52,689 bases of DNA from Pseudomonadota bacterium (GTDB lineage Bacteria; Desulfobacterota; Syntrophorhabdia; Syntrophorhabdales; Syntrophorhabdaceae), in NCBI GenBank assembly GCA_026388275.1, contig JAPLKB010000040.1, positions 1 to 52,689 on the forward strand, read 5' to 3'. Below the pieces are notes generated by a model. It was not told the DNA's origin. It was given only the letters and a program-made list of their open reading frames with translations, and ran no database searches. A program made the position numbers and the translations under genes. Shown here piece by piece: positions 24,250-32,477 of the stretch (the stretch's first letter is position 1; each line of letters begins with the position of its first letter).

Positions 24250-25902
24250 TTATCCGCGATTCAATTTAAAGCGTGATACTTCATTCTGTAAAACCTGCAC
24301 TGCAGAATTGAGTTGTTCTGTAACCCGTTTGTACTCCAGGAGAGAATCCCTCGTTTGATCTGCTGCTGTCGACAACTGGTTCATAGCCTCACTTATATGT
24401 TGTGCTCCCTCAACCTGCATGTGCATCCCTTCATTTACCACCTCGAATTGTGGACCAAGCTTCCTTGCCTGATCAATAATATCGCCAAGCTGATCGCCGA
24501 TAATTTCAACGGCTTCGACATTCCGTCGTACCCCCTCGGCAAATTTATCCATTTCCATAACACCGGATGAGACTGAAGACTGCATTTCCTTAACCATATA
24601 TTCTATATCTTTTGTAGCTATCGCTGTTTGATCGGAAAGTCGGGTGATCTCACGGGCGACAACCGAAAACCCCTTCCCGTATTCTCCTGCCTTTTCTGCT
24701 TCAATAGCAGCATTAAGAGAGAGGAGATTGGTCTGGTCTGAAATCTTGTTGATTGTGGTAACAACACCGGAAATCTTGTTTGCTTTCTCATTAATAATGC
24801 CCAGTTTTGAAGATATGTAACCGGTAGCCTCTATAAATGCTCGCATTGACAATTGCATACGGTTAAGGGAATTACGCCCTTCTTCGGCCATACCGGCAGT
24901 ATCTGAGGCTGTTTCACTCACGCCACCCATAGTCTGCATCAAATCTTCAGATGTACCGGATATCTTATTTGTTATTGCTGTAACTTCCCGAATTGATGCA
25001 GCCTGTTCTGCAACTGTTGACTCAAGCTGTCTTGCCGATGCGGCTATTTGTGTTGTAGATGACGTTACCTGTATGCCTGAGAGCTGTACCTGTCCTATAA
25101 GTGAATCGAGATTTCTCCTCATGTGATTGAGGGCGTTTAAAAGCTGACTGATTTCATCGGTCCCTCTGGCTTGCATCTCTTCCACAGCATTATTTATCCG
25201 CAAATCGCCTTCAGCAACCTGCTGTAAACTTTCCTTCATAACTGATAACGGTTGTGTGATGCTTTTCGCAATGAGCCAGGATACCGTCACAACAACAAAG
25301 GTTAATATAACCATTATCAGCGCCAGTTTCAGAGCTTTATTCAGGAATATCCTGTCGACATCATCTGTATAGACTCCTGAGCCTATTACCCAACCCCATG
25401 GTTCAAATCCTTTAACATAGGTAATTTTTTGGGTATGTTTTTCAGTACCGGGCTTTTTCCACAAATATTCAACAAAACCGGCTTTTTGAGCCCTTACCTT
25501 TTCAACAAATGCAACCACAATCTTTTTACCTGTAACATCTTTCAGGTCTGTTTGGTCTTTTCCTTCCAATTCAAAGTATGGATGAGCAACCATAAATGCC
25601 TTCATGTCGTTTATCCAGAAATATTCATTTCCTTCATAGCGCAAAGATCTTACAATATCTTTTGATTTTTGCTGAGCTTCTTCTTCGGTGATTTTCCCGT
25701 CTTTGGCAGAATTGTAATAGAACTGAACGACATCATATACTGTTTCTACAACGTTTCTTGTTCGCGTTTTTTTTTCTTCAAGGAGATCTTCTTTTAAAGA
25801 GACAAGGAATATGAACTCTGTTAAAAAGAGGCTGAACAATGCTATGCCTACAATAATCCAGAACTTGTACTTAATCTTTAATTTACCCATAAAATTAGCC
25901 AT
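24250..25902 (-). CDS. Methyl-accepting chemotaxis protein with Cache sensor
   Basis: A 550-residue receptor. An N-terminal membrane segment (about 12-33) is followed by a single-Cache-type periplasmic domain ([46 protein letters not shown]), a second membrane segment (about 193-215), HAMP and the signalling domain ([20 protein letters not shown]). Such Cache domains bind small organic acids and similar ligands. First gene of the chemosensory operon, 121 bases from livF, which ends upstream on the same strand. The gap shows no clear terminator. Confidence 0.93.
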   Translation of the reverse strand: MANFMGKLKIKYKFWIIVGIALFSLFLTEFIFLVSLKEDLLEEKKTRTRNVVETVYDVVQFYYNSAKDGKITEEEAQQKSKDIVRSLRYEGNEYFWINDMKAFMVAHPYFELEGKDQTDLKDVTGKKIVVAFVEKVRAQKAGFVEYLWKKPGTEKHTQKITYVKGFEPWGWVIGSGVYTDDVDRIFLNKALKLALIMVILTFVVVTVSWLIAKSITQPLSVMKESLQQVAEGDLRINNAVEEMQARGTDEISQLLNALNHMRRNLDSLIGQVQLSGIQVTSSTTQIAASARQLESTVAEQAASIREVTAITNKISGTSEDLMQTMGGVSETASDTAGMAEEGRNSLNRMQLSMRAFIEATGYISSKLGIINEKANKISGVVTTINKISDQTNLLSLNAAIEAEKAGEYGKGFSVVAREITRLSDQTAIATKDIEYMVKEMQSSVSSGVMEMDKFAEGVRRNVEAVEIIGDQLGDIIDQARKLGPQFEVVNEGMHMQVEGAQHISEAMNQLSTAADQTRDSLLEYKRVTEQLNSAVQVLQNEVSRFKLNRG

Positions 25903-26023
25903 TTAATACCCCCATGCATAGCCCTTGAGACATATTATCATAATAAATCATAATAAATCATGAAAAATTGGTACATACGGAATACTATAGTATCACGGCT
26001 TGCATCACATTTTAACACATTTT

Positions 26024-26743
26024 TCAGCATCCGAGATAGGCTTCCTTGACTCTTGGATCGCCGATGAGTTCAGCCCCTGAACCGGAAATGGTAATCCTTC
26101 CGGTCTCAAGCACATAAGCCCGCGAGGCAATGGATAGAGCCATAAGCGCATTCTGTTCAACAAGGAGGATCGTGACGCCTGCCCGGTTTATCTCAGCAAG
26201 GACTTGAAAGATATTACGTACCAGGAACGGAGCAAGACCCATTGAAGGCTCATCCAACAGCATCATACTGCCTCTGCTCATAATTGCACGGGATAAAGCA
26301 AGCATCTGCTGCTCGCCTCCAGAAAGTGTTCCTCCAGGCTGTTTCCTTCTCTTATAAAGCTGGGGAAAAAGGGTAAAGATGCGGTTATAATCTTTTGAAA
26401 CTTCTGCTTTATCCTTGCGCTGCCATGTAGCAAGCTTCAAATTTTCCATAATCGTGAGGTTTCCGAAAATGCCGCGGCCTTCCGGTACATGAGCAATGCC
26501 CATGGCCACAATCTGATGGGCTGGTACGTTGTGCAGATCCAGATGATTGTAATATATACTGCCCTTGTAAGGAGACATGCCTGAAACAGCACGCAGCGTG
26601 GAAGACTTGCCTGCACCGTTTGCCCCGATGAGCGTAACAATTTCACCTTCATATACATGGAATGATATGTTATCTACAGCCTTGATATTTCCATACGTAA
26701 TGGTAAGGTCTTTTACCTCAAGTATAATCCCACTTTCGCTCAT
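26024..26743 (-). CDS. livF: Branched-chain amino acid ABC transporter ATPase LivF
   Basis: A 239-residue ATP-binding protein. Walker A GANGAGKSST, signature LSGGEQQMLALSRA and Walker B MMLLDEPSMGLAP are intact. LivF with LivG powers uptake of branched-chain amino acids or related acids. The start overlaps the livG stop by four bases. Last gene of the liv operon. Confidence 0.95.
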   Translation of the reverse strand: MSESGIILEVKDLTITYGNIKAVDNISFHVYEGEIVTLIGANGAGKSSTLRAVSGMSPYKGSIYYNHLDLHNVPAHQIVAMGIAHVPEGRGIFGNLTIMENLKLATWQRKDKAEVSKDYNRIFTLFPQLYKRRKQPGGTLSGGEQQMLALSRAIMSRGSMMLLDEPSMGLAPFLVRNIFQVLAEINRAGVTILLVEQNALMALSIASRAYVLETGRITISGSGAELIGDPRVKEAYLGC

Positions 26744-27510
26744 CCCTGCGTCTCCTTACCCAGGTATGCTTCAAGTACTAAAGGGTTATTCTGTATATCA
26801 TAGGGTTTGCCCTGGGCTATAGTTTCACCAAAATCAAGCACTATAAGGCGTTCACAAATATTCATAACAAGGTGCATCTGATGCTCAATGAGCAGTATGG
26901 TAAGGTTAAAATCATTCTTTATCCTTCGGATCAGCTCCATAAGCCGGTCAACTTCGTTGGGATTCATACCCGCGGCAGGTTCATCAAGGAGTAGAAGCTT
27001 CGGTTCTGTGGCAAGAGCTCTGGCAATTTCCAGTCTCCGTTGCAACCCGTAAGGAAGATTTTTTGACAGTTCATCGGCGTTAGCTTCCAGGTTCAGATGG
27101 GCAAGCAAGTCCATGGAACGGGATATTATCTTTTCCTCCTCCCTGCAGAAACGTCCTGTATGAAGGAGCGCTTCAACAGGGTTGTATTTTACTCTCGCAT
27201 AGTATGCAGTTCTCACATTATCAAGGACAGTCATCTCCTTGAAAAGGCGTATATTTTGAAAAGTACGCGCAATGCCGAGGGCAGCAACCTGGTTAGGCTG
27301 TTTTCCAACAATCCGAGTGCCTTCAAAGATAATGCTTCCCTCTGTTGCACTGTATACACCTGTTATGAGATTAAAAACCGTAGTTTTCCCTGCACCGTTC
27401 GGTCCGATAATCCCGACAAGCTCATGTGCTTTCAGATCCAGGTTGAAATTTGATACTGCTGCCAGACCGCCGAAATTGTGAGTTACCCCTTGGGCACTGA
27501 GGATGGTCAT
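26740..27510 (-). CDS. livG: Branched-chain amino acid ABC transporter ATPase LivG
   Basis: A 256-residue ATPase with Walker A GPNGAGKTTVFNLI, a LivG-type GIARTFQNIRLF, a variant signature (LPYGLQRRLEIARAL, as in this subfamily) and Walker B LLLLDEPAAGMNP. It overlaps livM and livF by four bases each, indicating tight translational coupling. Confidence 0.95.
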   Translation of the reverse strand: MTILSAQGVTHNFGGLAAVSNFNLDLKAHELVGIIGPNGAGKTTVFNLITGVYSATEGSIIFEGTRIVGKQPNQVAALGIARTFQNIRLFKEMTVLDNVRTAYYARVKYNPVEALLHTGRFCREEEKIISRSMDLLAHLNLEANADELSKNLPYGLQRRLEIARALATEPKLLLLDEPAAGMNPNEVDRLMELIRRIKNDFNLTILLIEHQMHLVMNICERLIVLDFGETIAQGKPYDIQNNPLVLEAYLGKETQG

Positions 27511-28538
27511 TGACTATCCCCATTTTTTTCACGCCACCGCATGCTTGCAAAAACATCGCGCACAGGGATAAACCAACGGAATTCCTTGAGGCCCATAATG
27601 CCCTTTGGCCGGAAAAGCATGAGCATTACCAGCATAAGCGGCATAAAAACCATACGCCATATGCCCATGGGTCTCAAAACCTCAAGCAGTACTGTGTAAA
27701 TCGTTGCTCCAAGAATTGATCCGGCAATGGACCCGATACCGCCAAGGTATACCATAATAAGTATGTCCGTCGATTTAATAATATCAAAAGCACGGGGATT
27801 GATAAATTGCAAAACATGCGCAAAGAGGGCTCCCGCAACCCCTGCAAAGAAAGAGGATACAACAAATGCGATGATTTTTACCTCTTTTGTATTAACGCTC
27901 ATCAAATCGCTTGCAATCTCGTCTTCACGTATTGAGAGTACTCCTCTCCCGAAATTTGAATAAACAAGGTTCCTTATTGCCCATACGGACATTGCTACCC
28001 AGAAGAATACCCATGGCAGCGTGGACAGTTTCTCCATCCCTAAAAAACCTCTGGGTCCGCCGAGGGCTTCAATATTTTCTATGGCTGACTTGACAATCAT
28101 ACCAAAGGCGAGGGTAACGATGGCAAGGTAATCGCCTCTTGTTTTGAATGACGGAAAGGCTACTATCAATCCGACCATGGCTGCCCCGAGACCTCCTGCA
28201 AAAACTGCAAGAGGAAAAAGCCATGCCGCTAAGTGAATCGGAAAAACTCTAACTGTAAGCCAGGAAGCAATATATGCGCCTACAGCCATGAAACCTGCAT
28301 GGCCTACGGAGAATTCTCCCATATAACCGTTTATCAGGTTAAGGCTCAATGTAAGGATGATATTTATGCCCACATACATCAGGATAAGTTGTACATAAAG
28401 ATCAAGGAGATCAAAACGATGGATGGCAAGAGCGGCAAGGAAAAAAAAGGCCAGAAGCGCCGGCAGGAGCCAGCGTGCACGCATCAACCTTCCCCGGAGT
28501 TGTTTAATTGTTTGAGCTATGCCTTCACGGTTTTCCAC
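27507..28538 (-). CDS. livM: Branched-chain amino acid ABC transporter permease LivM
   Basis: A 343-residue inner-membrane permease with about eight to ten hydrophobic helices and the family signatures NLINGYMGEFSVGHAGFMAVG and the GGIGSIAGSILGA loop. It pairs with LivH to form the channel. It starts three bases after livH. Confidence 0.95.
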   Translation of the reverse strand: MENREGIAQTIKQLRGRLMRARWLLPALLAFFFLAALAIHRFDLLDLYVQLILMYVGINIILTLSLNLINGYMGEFSVGHAGFMAVGAYIASWLTVRVFPIHLAAWLFPLAVFAGGLGAAMVGLIVAFPSFKTRGDYLAIVTLAFGMIVKSAIENIEALGGPRGFLGMEKLSTLPWVFFWVAMSVWAIRNLVYSNFGRGVLSIREDEIASDLMSVNTKEVKIIAFVVSSFFAGVAGALFAHVLQFINPRAFDIIKSTDILIMVYLGGIGSIAGSILGATIYTVLLEVLRPMGIWRMVFMPLMLVMLMLFRPKGIMGLKEFRWFIPVRDVFASMRWREKNGDSQ

Positions 28539-28541
28539 AAT

Positions 28542-29417
28542 CTATACCTTTTGGGGATGTGGTTTGCCGAGTATGCCGTAAGGCCGGAATATAAGCAGTA
28601 CGAGCAGGAGCGCAAAAGCAACAAAGTCTCGGTATGTAGAAGGGAAAAAAGCAACTACCAGGATTTCCACCATGCCGAGAATATAGCCGCCGATCATGGC
28701 ACCCCTGATATTGCCGATACCGCCCACCACGGCTGATATGAAAGCTTTCCATCCTATCATGATACCCATATACGGGTCGATTACCGGATATGCCAGACCG
28801 TACATTACACCTGCTGCTCCGCCAAGACTGGCGCCGATGGCAAAGGTTGCAGAAATTATAAGGTTCATAGGCACCCCCATGAGAGGCACCGTTGCCTTGT
28901 CCCAGGAAATGGCGCGCATGGCTATGCCAACCATGGTCTTCCTTACAATAAGGTCCAGTATCAGCATCAACAATAACGAAAGCACAATTATAAACACCTG
29001 GAGAGAAGATATTGATAACCCGAGGATAGTCCATGTCGTATTTGACATAAGCTGGGGTATTTGTTTGGGGTAAGGGTTAAGAGCAAGTGTAAAATTTTCC
29101 AGAAAAAGCCCTACTCCCAATGCTGTAATAATTGCGGATACACGTGGTGCCTGCCTTAAGGGCTTATAGGCAAGACGTTCAATTAAAACCCCGAGCAGGG
29201 CCACGCCGAACATGGATATCAACATCACCGGCACAAAGGAGAGTTTCAGAAAGACCGCAGCGACAAAACAAAGAAAAGCTCCCACCATGAAAAGATCGCC
29301 ATGGGCAAAATTTATCATAGTTAGAATTCCATAGACCATTGTATAGCCCAGAGCAATCAATGCATAGATGCTGCCGAGCTGAAATGCATTGATTAATTGC
29401 TGGAGAATATAGGACAT
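28542..29417 (-). CDS. livH: Branched-chain amino acid ABC transporter permease LivH
   Basis: A 291-residue inner-membrane permease. It begins LQQLINAFQLGSIYALIALG and has YGILTMINFAHGDLFMVGA, both LivH signatures, and VVGGIGNIRGAMIGG near the C-terminus. It lies 181 bases after livK. That gap contains only a short CCCGGAGCTTGCTTCG stem and an A-run, and could tune expression so that the binding protein is made in excess. Confidence 0.95.
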   Translation of the reverse strand: MSYILQQLINAFQLGSIYALIALGYTMVYGILTMINFAHGDLFMVGAFLCFVAAVFLKLSFVPVMLISMFGVALLGVLIERLAYKPLRQAPRVSAIITALGVGLFLENFTLALNPYPKQIPQLMSNTTWTILGLSISSLQVFIIVLSLLLMLILDLIVRKTMVGIAMRAISWDKATVPLMGVPMNLIISATFAIGASLGGAAGVMYGLAYPVIDPYMGIMIGWKAFISAVVGGIGNIRGAMIGGYILGMVEILVVAFFPSTYRDFVAFALLLVLLIFRPYGILGKPHPQKV

Positions 29418-29598
29418 TAAATCACCGCAATCCGAAAATGTATTTTGAATTTTTTAATTGCCCATCGGGTTTTATATCCCGGAGCTTGCTTCGAAAAAAA
29501 AATATGTTCACAATTCCTTATCGATCCCTCATTGAGGTTTGCCTCATGATGATTCGTTCTGTGTTTAAAAAACTGCAATCGAAAATCCTAGATCATTA

Positions 29599-30765
29599 TT
29601 ATGGGTTTGCGCTCACAAAATAAACAAATTTTCCATCCTTAATCCGGAGGATTACCGCGCTCTTTATGGGATCACCCGATCCTTCCTTAAACTGCATATT
29701 TCCTGTTACACCCTCGTACCTGGGTATTCCGGCTAATGCGTCGCGAATTGCCTGCCGGTCGATCCGGTTGGCTCCTTTAATAGCCTGCCAGAGCAGCCCG
29801 AAGGAATCATATGTAAGTGCTGCTACATCGTCAGGCATAACCTTATATTTTGCCTTAAAAACTTCAATAAATTTTGCCGCTACAGGGGTTGCAGCATCGG
29901 CAGCATAATGGGTGCTGAAATAACAACCCTCACAATCCTTGCCGCATAGCTTAAGCAGTTCCTGGCTGCCCCATGAATCGCTTCCAACAATCGGTACTTC
30001 AATGCCAAGGCGTTTTGCCTGTTGAATCTGCAAAGGTATCTCGCTGTAATAATTGGGCAAAAATATTATATCAGGGGAAGCCTTCCTGATCTTTGTCAAC
30101 TGTCCTGAAAAATCCTTGTCGTTCGTGGTGTAAGTCTCAAAAGCTACGACATTACCTCCGCTCTTTTCAAAGGTCTCTTTAAAAAACTCGGCAATGCCTT
30201 TATTGTAATCAGAGGCCACATCATAGAGCACTGCAGCCTTTTTTGCCTTCAGACTTTCCATGGCAAACTTTGCAACAACCCGGCCCTGAAAAGGATCAAT
30301 GAAGCAGGCCCGAAATACATATTTTTTTGGGGCACTTGTTTTGGCATCAAGGGTAGTTTTAGGATTCGTAGACCATGGACTTATAAGGACAACCTTTGAA
30401 CTCTCGGCAATCTCCGACGCAGGGATGGCATAGCGGGTTGCATTCGGACCGACTATAGCATGGACCTTTTTCTGTGTAATCAGCTTCTGGGTTGCAGAGG
30501 CAGACTGGTCGGCTTTGCCGGCATTATCTTCAATAAAAAGTTCTACTTTATATTTTTTCCCGTCAATATCGAGTCCGCCTGCATCATTCAATTCCTGGGC
30601 AGCCATTTCTGCCGCCTTCTTGCACGACTCGCCTACCGCAGGCATATCGCCGGTCAATTCAGCGATTACGCCTATTCTGATGGTAGAACCCTTGTCGCCG
30701 CTGCAGGAAGTTAGAAAAACAGATACAATCATGCATAAAGCCATAAAGAAAAATGCCTTTTTCAT
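29599..30765 (-). CDS. livK: ABC transporter substrate-binding lipoprotein (LivK-like)
   Basis: A periplasmic branched-chain amino acid-type binding protein of about 388 residues, anchored as a lipoprotein: MKKAFFFMALCMIVSVFLTS precedes the lipobox cysteine. RIGVIAELTGDMPAVGESCK and ALTYDSFGLLWQAIKGAN are typical of the family. I set the start at 30765, where AAGGAGA stands ahead of the ATG. A GTG/ATG further upstream adds seven residues with no ribosome binding site. Relatives of this family bind aromatic acids. The position between a MarR regulator and a hydroxybenzoyl-CoA reductase-like enzyme makes an aromatic or fatty-acid substrate worth testing. Confidence 0.92.
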   Translation of the reverse strand: MKKAFFFMALCMIVSVFLTSCSGDKGSTIRIGVIAELTGDMPAVGESCKKAAEMAAQELNDAGGLDIDGKKYKVELFIEDNAGKADQSASATQKLITQKKVHAIVGPNATRYAIPASEIAESSKVVLISPWSTNPKTTLDAKTSAPKKYVFRACFIDPFQGRVVAKFAMESLKAKKAAVLYDVASDYNKGIAEFFKETFEKSGGNVVAFETYTTNDKDFSGQLTKIRKASPDIIFLPNYYSEIPLQIQQAKRLGIEVPIVGSDSWGSQELLKLCGKDCEGCYFSTHYAADAATPVAAKFIEVFKAKYKVMPDDVAALTYDSFGLLWQAIKGANRIDRQAIRDALAGIPRYEGVTGNMQFKEGSGDPIKSAVILRIKDGKFVYFVSANP

Positions 30766-30961
30766 AAAATCTCCTTGCGATAACATTTGTTAAGAATAGC
30801 AAAGCCGGAGGATAGTTGCCTCAAAGCTTATGTTGTTTCTTGTATCATAGAACAGTTAATGTGTAGTTAGCATAACAAAGATGGGACTTGATTGTCCACG
30901 ATAAGTTAACGGATGATGTGATCATCCGGTCTTAAGGGATGGTTGAAACAATAATATGTTT

Positions 30962-31423
30962 TTATCCAATCTCCAAACTGTTTTTGATCAGTTTTTTAAC
31001 TTCAGAGAGAAGTTCTCCCTTTTCTTTTTCAGAAAAACCCTTTAGCATTTTTTCCTGACATTTATCCCGATCTTTTTCTATATTTGCCAGGGTAACTTTT
31101 CCCTTTTGTGTAATTTCAAGTATCGTTACACGCTCATCTCTGGGATCTGATTTTCTTATAATAAAGCCATTCTTTTCAAGCCTCTTGGCAATGCCGGTCA
31201 TGTTGGCGCCAGGGACAAGCATAATTTGGCTCACATGCGTAATCCTGCTCTGGCCGTTTTTTGAAGCATCCAACACCCTGAGGACATTGTATTGCGGAAA
31301 AGAAAGGTCGTAGTTTCTGAAAATAGCAGATATAGCCCTCTTAAAGGTTTCTGCCGCTCTCACCACAGACATAAGGACTTTTTCTTCAGTGCACATATCG
31401 TTTTTGTAGTTAGTAATTACCAT
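30962..31423 (-). CDS. MarR-family transcriptional regulator
   Basis: A 153-residue winged-helix regulator. The DNA-binding part shows LSFPQYNVLRVLDASKNGQS, SQIMLVPGANMTGIAKRLEKN and the wing SDPRDERVTILEITQKG, with helical dimerisation ends. MarR proteins commonly respond to aromatic ligands or their CoA esters. It precedes livK by about 200 bases on the same strand, and its 5' side faces the molybdenum hydroxylase operon, so it could control either. The start may instead be the second methionine (MCTEEK, ten codons in). Confidence 0.9.
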   Translation of the reverse strand: MVITNYKNDMCTEEKVLMSVVRAAETFKRAISAIFRNYDLSFPQYNVLRVLDASKNGQSRITHVSQIMLVPGANMTGIAKRLEKNGFIIRKSDPRDERVTILEITQKGKVTLANIEKDRDKCQEKMLKGFSEKEKGELLSEVKKLIKNSLEIG

Positions 31424-31499
31424 AATATTTTATTCCCTTAATAACCGATATTTTATTTATATTAACTTTAACGTATTATATCAGAATACCTGGCGAATA

Positions 31500-31826
31500 G
31501 AAATACCTAATGTTATTAAGTATCAAGGACAATACAGGTTTTTCACCAGAGGAATTGCATATTATGGCTCATCTTAGAAAACCTATATGGCTGGTGGTAG
31601 CTATGGGTATGTAATAACAGGATGAGCCCATATTCATATATTTTTCACAATTAAATACGGTTTTCTTGAAGATAGCCCCATAATAAGCTATTTCACACTT
31701 ACTGATGGTTATATAGGTATAACCAACCTTACAGTAACAAATCCCGTTCCCCATCCGCCTTCACTTCTCCTTCTCGCTCCGGGGTTTCTCGGTCTTGCAG
31801 ATTTGAGAAAAAGATTCAGCAAATAG
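31500..31826 (+). pseudogene. Decayed PEP-CTERM-type secreted protein
   Basis: One reading frame encodes a beta-rich segment (YGFLEDSPIISYFTLTDG, YIGITNLTVTN) and ends in a full sorting signal: PVPHPPS, the helix LLLLAPGFLGLA and DLRKRFSK before the TAG at 31824. The same frame upstream continues with plausible protein (KTYMAGGSYGYVITG) but is broken by stops at 31575 and 31623, and no start codon or signal peptide remains. The 5' limit is a guess. The terminator behind it is of the type that follows the PEP-CTERM gene at 8322-9002. Confidence 0.7.
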
Positions 31827-31847
31827 TTATCTTTAATATTCATAAGG

Positions 31848-31876
31848 CAGGGTTTTTCAAACCCTGACTTTTTTTA
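31848..31876 (+). terminator. Terminator of the decayed PEP-CTERM gene
   Basis: CAGGGTTT and AAACCCTG form an 8-bp stem around TTC, followed within three bases by a run of eight T. Confidence 0.8.
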
Positions 31877-31943
31877 TTTCCCATATTGGTTTTATATGAT
31901 AATATTATCCGTTGAATTAATAACAGAAGCACTGTAGGCAGGC

Positions 31944-32477
31944 ATGTCAGGAAAAAATAGAAAAAAGTCCCCTGAAACACACCACATCAGCCTCTTGGTC
32001 AATGGGCATATCTATGAACTGGACGTGGGGAGCGGCCCGGGTCAGATTGAGCCTTCACATACACTTGCTCATACGCTAAGAGAAACGCTCGGCCTTACAG
32101 GTACCAAGATATCGTGCGACAACGGGGCCTGCGGGGCCTGCACCGTTCTCATGGATGGAAAGGCAGTGCTTTCCTGCATGACTCTTGCTATTGAATGCGA
32201 CAAAAAGATAATAACAACAATTGAAGGGTTGAAAGACCCTATCACGGGAATGCTCGATCCTATTCAGCAGGCTTTTATTGACCATACAGCCTTTCAATGC
32301 GGATTTTGCACACCGGGCATAATCATGAGTGCAAAGGCACTCCTGACCCAAACACCTTCCCCCACAGAAGAAGAAGTAAAGGAAGCCCTTTCTGGCAATT
32401 TTTGCCGTTGCATAAGCCATTATCAGGTTATTGATGCTGTTATGGCAGTATCAAAACAGACAGGGCAGGAAAAATGA
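31944..32477 (+). CDS. Molybdenum hydroxylase [2Fe-2S] subunit
   Basis: Small iron-sulfur subunit (177 residues) of a xanthine-oxidase-family enzyme. The plant-type cluster motif CDNGACGACTVLMDG and the second cluster CGFCTPGIIMS with GNFCRC are complete. It passes electrons between the molybdenum and FAD subunits. It has an N-terminal extension of about 15 polar residues. The stop overlaps the large-subunit start by four bases. By subunit order and the FAD partner it corresponds to HcrC-type proteins. Confidence 0.92.
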   Translation: MSGKNRKKSPETHHISLLVNGHIYELDVGSGPGQIEPSHTLAHTLRETLGLTGTKISCDNGACGACTVLMDGKAVLSCMTLAIECDKKIITTIEGLKDPITGMLDPIQQAFIDHTAFQCGFCTPGIIMSAKALLTQTPSPTEEEVKEALSGNFCRCISHYQVIDAVMAVSKQTGQEK

